From Phycomyces blakesleeanus NRRL 1555(-) (Eukaryota; Mucoromycota; Mucoromycetes; Mucorales; Phycomycetaceae), in assembly GCF_001638985.1 (NCBI RefSeq), contig NW_017265159.1, positions 248,001 to 312,000 of the forward strand: DNA of 64,000 nucleotides, in the 5' to 3' direction. A program made the position numbers and the translations under genes. Shown piece after piece: positions 23,797-34,385 of the stretch. The notes beneath the pieces were generated by a model that worked only from the letters and a program-made list of their open reading frames with translations, searched no databases and was not told the origin of the DNA. Every line of letters begins with the position of its first letter. Position 1 is the first letter of the stretch.

Positions 23797-25791
23797 TTAC
23801 AAAGGCTTTTTGAGAGCCTTTTCTCTATTGGCTCGTTTTCTTTGTCGTTTACATTTATGGCACATACAAGTTCCATCTGACCAGTCTGTCTCAGAATCGG
23901 TTGAACTAACATCTATTCTAGCGCTTGGACTACTGTTATTGTCTGAGGCTCCAGAAGATGAAAGCGTAGTGCTGCTACTGCTACTGCTACTAGAATCTGA
24001 GCTACTAGGAGGTAATCGAGGAACTGACAGGACCATGTCGAGCTGAACTGACATTTTTGCAAATTCTGGATCTGTCTTGCCGAGTTGTTTGATCTTTTGA
24101 TAAAGGCGTTGGCCAAGTTTAGGGCGACTGTGTCGAGTACAAAGGTAAACGTAGTCGAGATTGGTTGGGGAGCAGAAGTTCTGAGTAACAGCAATTGTGG
24201 TATCTATCGAATTGAAACAAAATGATGTGTGAGTGCGTGTTCCATGGTTAATTTGGAGAAGAATAAAAAATATATCTTATATCCCTTTTAAAGGCTTTCT
24301 TACCTAAATTCATCACAACATGAGGCCAACCACCTGGAACAAATATGGTTTCTCCTGGACGTTGAAGAACTTCGACCATCCCTAAGCGTTCACCCAGTGT
24401 TCTATTGTCATCTTCAGGACCATCCCGTACTTTAAATTTTGGGAATACGGTACTGAACCACGAAACACCTTCATGATCATAGGGTTTCATGGGAGGATCG
24501 ATAATTTTCTTTGGTGTCCCAGGTGGGAAAAGACACCAACGCTTGTGTCCTTTAAGTAGAGCGTTCCAGGCAGAAGTACCAAGAGGATCAATATGAATTC
24601 TAAAGTTTTTTTTTTTTGAAAAAAGAATAATGACAATGGCAATGGTTAATCGCTGTATATATCTTTATATATACATATTCTTCTTCTTATGTACATATGA
24701 TAACAAGATAAATATTAGGAATATATTTTACCCAGTTCCACTTCTTGCTCCTCCCATAACAAGCCATCTGTAAGGAGGTCGTCTTCTTTCTCGAGCCAAT
24801 CGAAACAAATCATCTGAAAAGTAACTTGGGACCTGGTAGTCTCCCAACAATAACATCGGGGACAGAGGATCAGCTTTGCGTCGTCGCTTTCCTTCATGTT
24901 GAGCGTCGTCTTCGTCGTCGTCTGAGGATTGCCGATTGCTTTTTGATTTTGATTTCTTGCGTCTGTCTTTGTAAAATCCACTGTCGAAAATGTAGAGCGG
25001 TGAATCGTCTTTTCTGCCTTCATGTTTGTTGTAGTGTAGGAAGTGTTTCATCTTTAGGTACACATTGTTTTCGTCATCGTCTTCGCCCACTTTGAATAGA
25101 TGAGATCCGTAATTCTCCAATAATGCCTTTTGTGTGTATGGATGTGTGTGTTTTTGTGTGCATTTTATTAAATTATTAAATTATAGTATTATTATTATTA
25201 TTGCTATGATTATTTTTACTTTTATATTAAAGTGCATTATATCATACTCTTTATATATTCATATGTATATGTGTTTATAGCATAAGAAAAAAATTAAAGA
25301 AAAAAATGCTTACGGATTCTGTCCAGGTTGTGTGGGCTCTCCAGTGGTCAGTGGCATGAGTAATTACTACAGGAATGTTCTTGGCCTCATAATTTTGAAC
25401 GAATTCAGCTTTTGATACTTGGCGATAGTCAATGCGTGGAACAACATCAACAAAGGCATTGATCCAGTAATCTCTTTCACAGAAATTCCATTTCCTCCAT
25501 CCAAACAAATCTAGTTCTATTCCATCGATCGATCGATTGATTTTCTTTTGGTTAATAAAGAATATGCCTTCTTATTCAAATATAAAGCTGTACAAAAAAT
25601 AAAATAAAAAGAAGAGTGATTTTTTTCTCATTATTATAATTATTTATCCTTTTCTTACCTGAACGTGCTTTGATCTTTACTCTGTGAATCTTGCGATCAG
25701 TTCGCGTTCCCTTTGTTTCTTTGTAATTTTTGTAGCTGTCATCGGACCGCTGTTTTTTAGGTAGGCTTGATTTAGCCATTTCAGTGACCAT
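23797..25791 (-). CDS. JmjC-domain oxygenase, JMJD6-type
   Basis: Fe(II)/2-oxoglutarate-dependent dioxygenase of the JMJD6 family (lysyl hydroxylation, with reported arginine demethylation; nuclear). Five exons join in frame, starting at ATG 25789-25791. The N-terminus is Lys/Arg-rich. WNFCERDYWINAF and IPVVITHATDHW follow, and later YRWLVMGGARSGTG. The iron ligands are IHIDPLGTSAWN (HxD) and the distal His in VPGGWPHVVMNLG; KRWCLFPP also matches the family. The third exon contains an acidic/basic insertion (KSKSKSNRQSSDDDEDD...). The C-terminus has a poly-serine tract ([18 protein letters not shown]) like the poly-Ser tail of animal JMJD6, then a Cys/Lys-rich end (TCMCHKCKRQRKR). About 480 residues. 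Substrate is inferred from family only. Confidence 0.93.
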
Positions 25792-26053
25792 AATATCGAC
25801 AAGTCAAATTGTTTAAATTGATTTAAATACTTCTTATATTTATATATAGAACAAAGGAAGAAGATTTAAAGATTCTCTAAAGAATTTAAAAAAGAAAAAG
25901 AAAAAGAGGTTGAATTTGTGCTGTTATTAATTGGTATACAATTTGAATTGAAATTTATCTCTTTTATATATATAAAAAAAAACAGGTGAGGTTCGGACTT
26001 GATTTTATGTTCAAAGGTTTCAACTGAACATTAAAATAGTATATATATATATA

Positions 26054-27913
26054 TTAAAGCTTGGACTGGGGCTTGGCTGTCAAGGGAAGTACAACCTTAC
26101 CCTTGTTCTTGCCAGAGTGAAGGTATTCAACAGCCTCAACAACACTGTCAATACCGGAAAGACCGGCAGTATCAAGCTGTACAGTCAATTTACCAGCATC
26201 GAGCAACTGGACTAGACCAGCCATGTGCTCAGCGAATAGGTTTTCATAGGCAGGCATAAAGAAGCCTGTAACTGTACGAGATTTTCCCAGCAGTTGAAGA
26301 GTATCGATCTTGTCACCCTTCATTCCATCAGCGGTAGCATAGGAAGACATGGATCCTACAATAAATTTTGTAAGTACACATATATATATATTGAATATTA
26401 TTATTTTGTACAATACTTTACCAATTACAATGAGACGTCCTTTGACAGCAAGCCTAAAGTAATTGAGTTTATTAATTTGATTCTTCTTCTACTTCTATTT
26501 AACCATGCATGGGAATGCTTCAAATTTTTGTGGTATACGATCATGCTGTGTGACTTGCCTCTTTAAGCTGACATCAAAGAATTTTCCACCAACACTCTCA
26601 AACACAATATCTAGACCTTTAGGATATTCTTTCTTCAAGACAGCTTCAAAGTCTTCCTTTTTGTAGTTGATGACACGATCACATCCCATAGACTTTAGAT
26701 GTTTATATAATAAATAAAAAATAAAGAGAAAATTAGATGGATTTAAATAATCATTACTATTATTTATATTATACTTCGATAATATATATATATAATGTTT
26801 TACTAACCTTTAACATGGCCACCTTATCATCACTAGTAATAATAATTGAATCAAAGAATTGGACCCAATCAAGTGGAATTGAAACTCATTAGTAATTTGG
26901 ATAACCGGGAAAATTATCCATGCATTGCTTACCTGGAGCAGGTACCAATTACGTGGTTACCAGCCAACTTGGCCAATTGAACAGCAATTTGACCAGCGCC
27001 ACCGGCAGCTATTATATAAATATATGTTTATATGTATATATGCATACATGCATGCATGTACGTATTTAATAAACCCCCTCTTTTATTTTCTTTTTACCTG
27101 CAGTCACCAATACAGTCTCTCCCTTTGTCATCTGGCCATTTACTGTCAAAGCAATAGATGCAGTCAAACCAGAAGTCAACAAACCAAGCAATTCTGGTCG
27201 AGGGCTCTATGTGTTTTTTTTTGGTACACACAGCACAAATGTTAATATAAAAGTTTTCTTAATGATAATTGCTACCAATTCCTGTTACCTTTACTGGAAT
27301 GGCTCTTTTGTAAGGTGTAATAACGTACTCTCCAAATGCACCATATTGGCTGAGTGTGTATGAGTGTGTTAGTGTACGTACAAAGAAATTGATTGATTTA
27401 GAGTTGAATCAAGCTCAATATTATTATTGTTAGAACTTACCTATAGGTAAGGTAGGTACCAATCTTTTCTTTAGGAATATTTGATCCAACTGCTACGATC
27501 TGACCAAGAGCTTCAAATCCAACATCAAATGGACTTTATCAATTGAATAAATGAATATTAATAAGCAAAACAAAAAGAAAAAAAAATAGAAAAAAAATGT
27601 CTTACGGCTTCATGTTTGCAACATATTTTCCATTGGTGTAATTGATATCTGAGGCATTGATACCGAGATAAAGGTTCTTTACGACCACTTGGTGGGGACG
27701 AAGGTTCTTCAAGAGGGATTCGTACTCCACTGAAACCATACGAGTAACCTTGGAAAAGTCGTTGCCGATAGCAAAGGCCTCTAGTTTACGGAAAGTTGTA
27801 GGTTGGCTTGCTTGGAAATTAGTCGACAGCTTATTTTAATAGAGTATAGTATAGTATAGTATAGTATAGTATAGTAGGGTGGAGATGAGGAAGTTTTCCC
27901 TATACCTTGACAT
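26054..27913 (-). CDS. Zinc-less MDR oxidoreductase, PTGR3/ZADH2-type, peroxisomal
   Basis: NADPH-dependent quinone-oxidoreductase-like enzyme of the medium-chain dehydrogenase superfamily. Animal ZADH2 (PTGR3) reduces 15-keto prostaglandins; the fungal substrate is unknown. The best gene model begins with an 8-nt coding exon (ATGTCAAG, 27906-27913) spliced to 27806, giving MSSQPTTFRKLEAF. Family blocks: LYLGINASDINYTNGKY, PPFDVGFEALGQIVAVG, LVTAAAGGAGQIAVQLAKLA (Rossmann glycine motif), VIGT, SMGCDRVINYKKEDF and DIVFESVGGKFFDVS. The last exon ends KPQSKL and TAA at 26054-26056. The C-terminal SKL is a canonical PTS1 peroxisomal signal, as in animal ZADH2. About 360 residues in roughly nine short exons. 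An alternative start is the Met of MVSVEYESL downstream. Confidence 0.9.
27844..27876. repeat. TATAG pentanucleotide repeat in intron 1
   Basis: About seven tandem copies of a 5-bp unit, within the first intron of the PTGR3/ZADH2-type gene (minus strand). Confidence 0.85.
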
Positions 27914-28329
27914 GATTGTGAATGGTGTAATGGTGAATGATGTAGTTTGTCTTTTCTATCTTTTTCTTGATTTATACTCCCTCTCTCACTCTTACAGGCA
28001 AGTCCATTTTTATAGGATTTTAATTAATATTTTAATATTTTTTTAAGAGGCCGAATGGAAATCGCCTTTGTCAGCTTAATCTTTATTTTTTTATTTTTTG
28101 ATATATATATTTCTTTTTATAGCATATTTATCTTCATTAATATTCCAAAAAGAAATACAAAAGAGAGAAAGAGAGAATATGGAGATATTCGTACACCTGT
28201 GAACAATATTTCCACGGTGTAATTGTTGTTTAGTCATTAAACTTCCTGTGTTCTACAAGAAAAAAACACCGTTTGTGGATCCAAGTGTCAAATTCATTAT
28301 TCATAAGTGTCGTATTTAGCATATACAAG

Positions 28330-28440
28330 TATACACTCAGGCACACGCTATACACACGCACACGCTATACACAAGCATATACTACATACAAGCATACGCT
28401 ACATACAATCACACGCTACATACAAGCATACAGGCACACA
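28330..28440. repeat. Irregular minisatellite of CACGCTA/CAAGCATA units
   Basis: Repeated variants of ACACGCTATACACAAGCATA and ACGCTACATACAAGCATA are visible in tandem over about 110 bp. Confidence 0.7.
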
Positions 28441-28476
28441 AGTTGTAGTTGATCATACATATATATATGGTACTCC

Positions 28477-28564
28477 TTAATGTGCGCACTACTTGAGTTT
28501 TTGAAGAAAATCAGGTTTTGAAACAATTTCTTAATACACAGTTGACTCAGGGGGTGCGCATTAA
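28477..28564. repeat. Imperfect inverted repeat, 88 bp, possible mini-element
   Basis: The left end is TTAATGTGCGCACTACTTGA; the right end in reverse complement is TTAATGCGCACCCCCTGAGT. They match over most of about 24 bp with one 2-base gap, and both sides end in TTAA. The element is too short to code for anything. Confidence 0.4.
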
Positions 28565-29086
28565 ATATACAAAAAAAACAATACACAAATACAAACACAT
28601 GCATATACACATTGTCAACTTTGTCAAACGTACAAAGAGTTAATGTAGATAAAGGTGCACACTTGAATGAAAGAAAATAACAGCAAAAACAAAGATCATT
28701 GTTTGTGCCTTTATTATTTTATAAATGCTATTCATTTGTACTTATAAAAAGAAGACAAGTAGAAGAAGTAGAAAAGCAGACTAAATGATAATTATTAGAG
28801 TAAAGATATATAAATTACCCCAAGGACTTTGATTTAATTCAACCAATTTAAATTATTCTTCTATTATAATTTTTTTTATTATTATTATTTAATTATTTAA
28901 TTACTACTATTATATTATATTCGTATCTACGCTCATTACACTCACACAGACGCTCACATCGGCACACAGGCACACACACAGACGCACACATAGACGCAAA
29001 CAAACAAGCATACAGATATACATACTGACAGACTGACAGGCATACAGACGGAAAGATACAGACACACACACATACATACATACATA

Positions 29087-30716
29087 ATGTTTGGACAACC
29101 ACACACGCGCCGTTCAATGATGCAAGCTGATAGAGAAGCTGATCTTGCCTACGAACGAGAACGAATGCCTCACGCACGAGAACGAATGCCCCATGCACGC
29201 CAAGACGAACACCAATTAAACCCCGTGTTAATGAAACGACGATTAACCTACGAAGATGAAGAAGCATTAGAATGGGAAGGAGAGGGATTGTGTAATTATC
29301 AAAAGATTGGAAAGATTGGCGAAGGCACATACGGTGTAGTATTTAAAGCTCGTGAGAAATCGACAAACAAATTGGTTGCCCTAAAGAAGATAAGATTACA
29401 GACGAGTCATGGAGTTCCAACAACAGCATTGAGAGAAGTAGCGATTCTTAAAGAAGTGTGTCACGACAATGTTATAAAGTAAACACCGTATACACAAGTA
29501 CAAAAGATAATATAATTATAATTATACGAGAGAATGAATATCGGACTAACTTTATATATGTATTATGATTATGATTATTATGACTATTGTTATTTTTTTT
29601 AAAAAAAATTCCTATTATTATTACCATCTTTATAAGATTACTTGATCTGGTCCAAAAAGATACACTTCTTTACATGGTATTTGATTATCTTGACACGGTA
29701 AATATCAACAATTAATATTGGTATGTTAATATTGGAATATTTTGCATGTACTTATATACTTCTTTATTGTCACTATTACTGTCATTCTATCTTTCTTCTT
29801 TACAGGATCTAAGGGTCTACATGAATGCAACAAAGCGAGAAGGACTAACACACGGTCATATCAGAGTAAATGACATTTTATGTTCTACATATTTATACCC
29901 ATTTTTGCTTTATAATATCCTTTTTTTTATTCTTCTTTTTGTAAACCCAAAAATACTGCTACTACTGCTACTACTGCTACTACTGCTACAAATAATAATA
30001 ATTCTTATTATAACAATTCAATAGAGTTTTATGCAACAATTATTACAAGGCATCGACTATTGTCATTCTCATCGCATTCTTCATCGAGACCTCAAACCGC
30101 AAAACTTATTAATTGACAAGACTGGCCGATTGATTATTGCCGATCTTGGTCTCTCACGAACATTCAGTGTACCAATGAGACCATATACAAGTTCGGTAAG
30201 GAATGATAGATATTTCGCAAATATATTTTATATAAGAAGAGTTTCGATGCTGATAAATACAACAACTTTCGTACAACAATAGGTTATTACATTGTGGTAT
30301 AGAGCACCAGAGATCTTGTTGGGTGAAGGATTCTATTCAACGGCAGTAGATATGTGGGGAGTTGGATGTGTGTTTGCAGAAATGATCACCCTTTGCCCGT
30401 TATTTCCAGGTAATTAAAGGGAGAGAATGGTGAGGAAGTATATGGTCATTAAAATAAAAACATTTTACTTAAAAACGATACATTTCTACAGGTGATTCAC
30501 AAATTGGACAGTTATTTCAGATATTCAAGCAAGTACAATATGATATTTTGCTTTAAAACATTTATATTATAAAGAGGGAACTTTATTTTAATAATACCTA
30601 CAAGTAATTAGAGTATGCGGTACACCCACTGAAAAAGATTGGCCAGGCATTACTTCTTTGCCAGATTACAATCCTGTATTTCCTCGCAAGTATATTACAA
30701 CAGACCCAACACACAT

Positions 30717-30763
<47 letters not shown>

Positions 30764-31145
30764 TAGTTATTATTATTATTATTTTACTAATTTGTACTAA
30801 TATATTTTTATATAGCATGGTGCCCTGTTGATATTTCTACACATCTTCAAACTTCTAGTAAATACCCTTTGGATATTGGAAACCTTGGTATCCATCTATT
30901 AAGAGTAATAAGCCTACTCCTATCAAATCAAATTCGTATCTTACCTTATATATTCTATTATAGTCACTATTGATATACGATCCCTCGATGCGTATGTCTG
31001 CAAGAAGGGTGAGTTGGCTGTTGTCCAGTGGGCTAATAATATCACTAGCAATACATATTTACCGTTGTTTCTTTCTCTCTCTCTTTTTTTGTAGGCTAAA
31101 GTACACCCATACTTTTTTGAAGACACGGATATGCTTCAATGTTAA
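29087..31145 (+). CDS. Divergent Cdc2-like cyclin-dependent kinase
   Basis: CMGC-family Ser/Thr kinase closest in layout to Cdc2/CDK1-type kinases. A hydrophilic extension of about 65 residues (with the repeated element ERMPHAR) precedes the fold. Gly-rich loop [11 protein letters not shown] keeps the inhibitory Thr and Tyr positions; VALKKIRL carries the catalytic Lys. The C-helix reads PTTALRE instead of PSTAIRE. The catalytic loop [10 protein letters not shown] is intact. The DFG motif reads DLG (IIADLGLSR). The T-loop [19 protein letters not shown] keeps the activating Thr. [12 protein letters not shown] and [13 protein letters not shown] follow, then [14 protein letters not shown] and AKVHPYF, ending at TAA 31143-31145. 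About nine exons; GIHLLR at 30905 splices in phase to SLLIYDP at 30963. All catalytic residues except the DFG Phe are standard, so activity is likely. Confidence 0.88.
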
Positions 31146-32272
31146 ACATGCTTCAGATATCAAGCTTGTATTTATCCCATCAGTCGATCGGTCATATATA
31201 TATATATATATATATGTTCCATGTACAACTCTTATACTCACGCACATACTGACACACACATATACACTGACGCACACTCTCACCCTCACCCTCACCCTCA
31301 CCCTCACGCACAAGCACAAGCACAAGCACAAGCACAAGCACAAGCACAAGCACTCCCACCACACTACACTACACTATTACGCACACACCTCTTTACAACC
31401 TTTTTACATATATTTCTAATGTCAATTTGCTTTGATTTATATACTTCAGAAACTAACAACATCAACACCACAAAAACTAACTTGGTAAGTTGAACAATAT
31501 TTTTCTTTTAGTGATAAGTATATATTACTAACGCATGTATGTTTTTGCTTTCTTTAAAAGTTATTTCAAGCACTCTTCCTCTTCTTATATATATATATAC
31601 CTTCTTTGGATTTCCAAGGTACTTTTTTTCTCTTTTATATATATATATACAAATATATATAAGAGAAAATAGCCAAGAAAATTACAAGTGTCTATATTCA
31701 ATATACATATCCCTCTTCTTCTTCTTCTTCTTCTTCTTCTTCTTTACTATTATTATTCCACCTTGTACATTTTACATCATGTATAAACTCGCACGTTTGA
31801 ACAACAGCAATCAAATGACACGCACATATATATATATATATATATCTGTGTTTATTACTATACATATATCTACACGTATAATTAATACAATCAAGAATTA
31901 TTGCATAGATAGATAGATATATATATATCGTATATATATATATATCATTAATATTTCATTAATTCAAATCTCTTGGAAAGATCCCAAAAGTGACGTCGGA
32001 TTCGGGGTCTGTGTTGGATCGGACTCTCTCGCTCGCTCGATCTCGCTCTCCGAACCTGGGAGAGTGGGTATTTTCTTGCAGTCAGAGGGGGGCACATGGA
32101 TAAACTTCCTCTTTGAATTACCATTCAAATTAGTTTTATGTGAGTAAAGCAAACGAATGTCTACAGAACAATCCTATATATAAATATATAGAAAACAACA
32201 TATCGACACAGACGAACAGATGGATAGATGGATGGATGTGGATTCAACAAAAATAAAAAAAAATAAAAAATA

Positions 32273-32309
<37 letters not shown>

Positions 32310-32596
32310 TCGATATATTTTATATTAAGCATATTATATGTATACTATGTATACTATGTATGCACGTACATGCATACATATACATGCATACATGCGTACA
32401 ATATATTTTACATGCATATACATGTGATGAGTATATGTATAATATGCTTAATATAACTTATTTTCAAGAAAGAAGTACACGAATTCACATTTAAGCCATT
32501 AAGAATTTATACATTCCTTCATCTTAATGCACAGGACACAATTCACATTGCATCTTTATACTCATCATCTTCATTATCATTTTACTATTATAGCCA
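31146..32596. other. Intergenic region rich in microsatellites, with a GC-rich island
   Basis: 1.45 kb between two plus-strand genes. It contains (CACCCT)n/(CAAGCA)n hexanucleotide arrays (31268-31350), many TA runs, CTT repeats (31715-31745) and ATGTATAC-like repeats (32335-32420). A GC-rich stretch at about 31985-32100 stands out; its minus strand is open for about 60 codons without an ATG. No gene is supported. Confidence 0.6.
31268..31350. repeat. Tandem hexanucleotide arrays (CACCCT then CAAGCA)
   Basis: About four copies of CTCACC/CACCCT directly followed by about eight copies of ACAAGC. Two different 6-bp arrays abut just after the kinase gene. Confidence 0.85.
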
Positions 32597-33606
32597 ATGG
32601 CTGACTCTGCACCGGCCGATAGTAAGTTTTAATTAAAGTCAGAATACAGACCGTATGAACCAGATCATTAAATATGTTTTTTTTTGCAATCATTAGAGCG
32701 TGGTGGATTTGGACGTGGTGGTGCCCGTGGTGGCCGTGGACGTGGCGGTGCCCGTGGACGTGGTGGACGTCGTGGCGATGAAAAGACCGAGTGGTGCGTA
32801 TATATATCTTTTTTTTAAAAAAAAACAACATAACAATAGCTATGCATATATATATATATGTATAAAGTGCATTAATTTTTAATTAACTTAATCAATTATA
32901 CTTCTTTATATATAATGATATTAATTCTCGTTTGTTAATTATTAATAGGGTTCCCGTTACCAAGCTTGGCCGTCTCGTAAAGGCTGGCAAGATCAAGTCT
33001 ATTGAGGAGATCTACCTTTTCTCTCTCCCCATCAAGGAGTACCAGATCGTCGATTTCTTCCTGAGCAACTTGAAGGATGAGGTTATGAAGATCATGCCCG
33101 TCCAGAAGCAGACCCGTGCTGGTCAGCGTACCCGCTTCAAGGCCTTTGTTGTCATCGGTGACCACGATGGCCACGTTGGTCTCGGTGTCAAGTGCTCCAA
33201 GGAAGTTGCTACCTCCATCCGCGGTGCCATCATCCTCGCCAAGCTCTCCATTATCCCCGTTCGTCGTGGTTACTGGGGATCTGCTCTCGGTGAGCCCCAC
33301 ACCGTTCCCTGCAAGGTTACCGGTAAGTGCGGTTCCGCCTTGTGCCGTCTCGTACCTGCTCCCCGTGGTACCGGTATCGTCGCTGCCCCTACCCCCAAGA
33401 AGGTCCTCCAGTTGGCTGGTATCACCGATTGCTACACCACCTCCCGCGGTTCTACCCGTACCCTTGGTAACTTTGTCAAGGCTACCTTTGCCGCCATTGG
33501 TAACACCTACGGTTTCTTGACTCCCGATCTCTGGGAGGAGACCGAGTTCTCCAAGGTTCCTTACCAGGAATTCACTGACTTCTTGTCCCAGAAGCAGAGA
33601 AAGTAA
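32597..33606 (+). CDS. RPS2: 40S ribosomal protein uS5 (S2)
   Basis: Structural protein of the small ribosomal subunit. Three exons join in frame: 32597-32621 (MADSAPAD), 32697-32793 (Arg/Gly-rich [15 protein letters not shown]) and 32949-33606, giving 259 residues. The RGG-rich N-terminus is characteristic of eukaryotic S2 and is a known site of arginine methylation in the family. The S5 domains are intact: [65 protein letters not shown], and the C-terminal domain with [19 protein letters not shown]. Codon use is strongly biased to C-ending codons, unlike the neighbours, as expected of a very highly expressed gene. Confidence 0.98.
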
Positions 33607-33923
33607 AAGAAAAAATTCAAAAAAAAACTTTTTTTTTTAATAAATAAACTCTTGGAAACTCTTTCGTGTATAAAAAGAAAAACTATAATATTTTATTTCA
33701 TTTCATTTCATTTGGATTTTTATGCTGTTAAAGAAAAATCACAACTTGATAAAGAAGTATGATTTATTTTAAAATCAAAGAAAAGGATTATTTATATTGA
33801 TTGATTAATTGATTAATTTATTTATTTATTTAATATGTTTTGGTTTGATTCACAATGATATTAAATTATTGAGACAGTATGTGTGTGTGTCTGGGGGGGG
33901 GTTGTTTAAATGACTAGTGCATT
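33607..33923. other. Convergent 3' region
   Basis: AT-rich spacer between RPS2 and the convergent small cysteine-rich gene, with A and T tracts, TTTCA repeats near 33695-33712 and a short G run at 33891-33901. No coding sequence seen. Confidence 0.7.
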
Positions 33924-34385
33924 TTAACATGAACAAGTGTTTGAGCATTGACATCCAACTCCTGAACCAAGACCTAATGTGTTATACATACATGCATAAG
34001 TATACAATAATAAGCATAATAAATAATGAACAAAAAATGAATTGTGTTCTAAATAATTATAAGGTTTTGTCAAGACTTGGACCTTACATTCGCAGGTAGA
34101 TTTATGAGTGCAAAAGAGACGTGAATTGACATTTGAGTCAACTGATGATTGTTGTTCTGAGCCAGACTGATTTTCATGACTCTGCTTCTGTTGTTTCTGT
34201 TGTTTCTGCTGCTGCTGATGTTTGCAAGTGGTAATGATGTCTCCATCAGGAGTGTGATATGTAGGGGAAATACCCCAATCACGACCATCAGAATTCTGAC
34301 TGTGGCTGGTACTTTGAGCCTTATTGGGATCAAAAGTCTTTATGCGAATGTTTAGACTATCTGGAGTGTTTGAAGAAGAGTTCAT
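33924..34385 (-). CDS. Small protein with cysteine-rich (metallothionein-like) C-terminus
   Basis: No family is recognised with certainty. The ATG at 34383-34385 opens a Ser/Gln-rich, polar protein (MNSSSNTPDSLNIRIKTFDP). It contains a Gln/Lys tract (HQQQQKQQKQQKQ). A 114-bp intron (33974-34087, GTAAGG...TTAG) fits in phase and removes a hydrophobic AT-rich stretch. Splicing joins exon 1 (34088-34385) to exon 2 (33924-33973), giving 115 residues. The spliced tail has seven cysteines in a C-x5-C-x-C-x6-C-x-C-x3-C-x-C pattern (CTHKSTCEC then CQCSNTCSC). Clustered CxC motifs suggest metal (copper or zinc) binding. Unspliced, the frame stays open to the same stop, so intron use needs transcript evidence. 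The role is an inference only. Confidence 0.6.
   Translation of the reverse strand: MNSSSNTPDSLNIRIKTFDPNKAQSTSHSQNSDGRDWGISPTYHTPDGDIITTCKHQQQQKQQKQQKQSHENQSGSEQQSSVDSNVNSRLFCTHKSTCECKVQVLTKPYNYLEHNSFFVHYLLCLLLYTYACMYNTLGLGSGVGCQCSNTCSC

Larger units (their letters stand above)
27914..29086. other. Divergent promoter region with minisatellite-like repeats
   Basis: 1.2 kb between divergent genes. It holds irregular tandem units of the form CACACGCTATACACAAGCATA (28330-28440) and a short imperfect inverted-repeat element (28477-28564). CA-rich DNA (28940-29080) leads into the kinase start. No ORF is supported. Confidence 0.6.

Noticed and set aside
23650..23880. Plus-strand ORF with Arg/Ala/Glu repeats (RARERARARAR)
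   Set aside because: It is translation of a purine-rich simple repeat and then the antisense of the JMJD6-like C-terminus.
28893..29330. Minus-strand Cys/Val-rich ORF upstream of and over the kinase start
   Set aside because: It consists of antisense CA-repeat DNA and the antisense of kinase exon 1.
31270..31300. CCCTCA repeats resembling fungal telomere CCCTAA
   Set aside because: The unit differs by one base, has only a few copies and lies between two ordinary genes; a microsatellite explains it.
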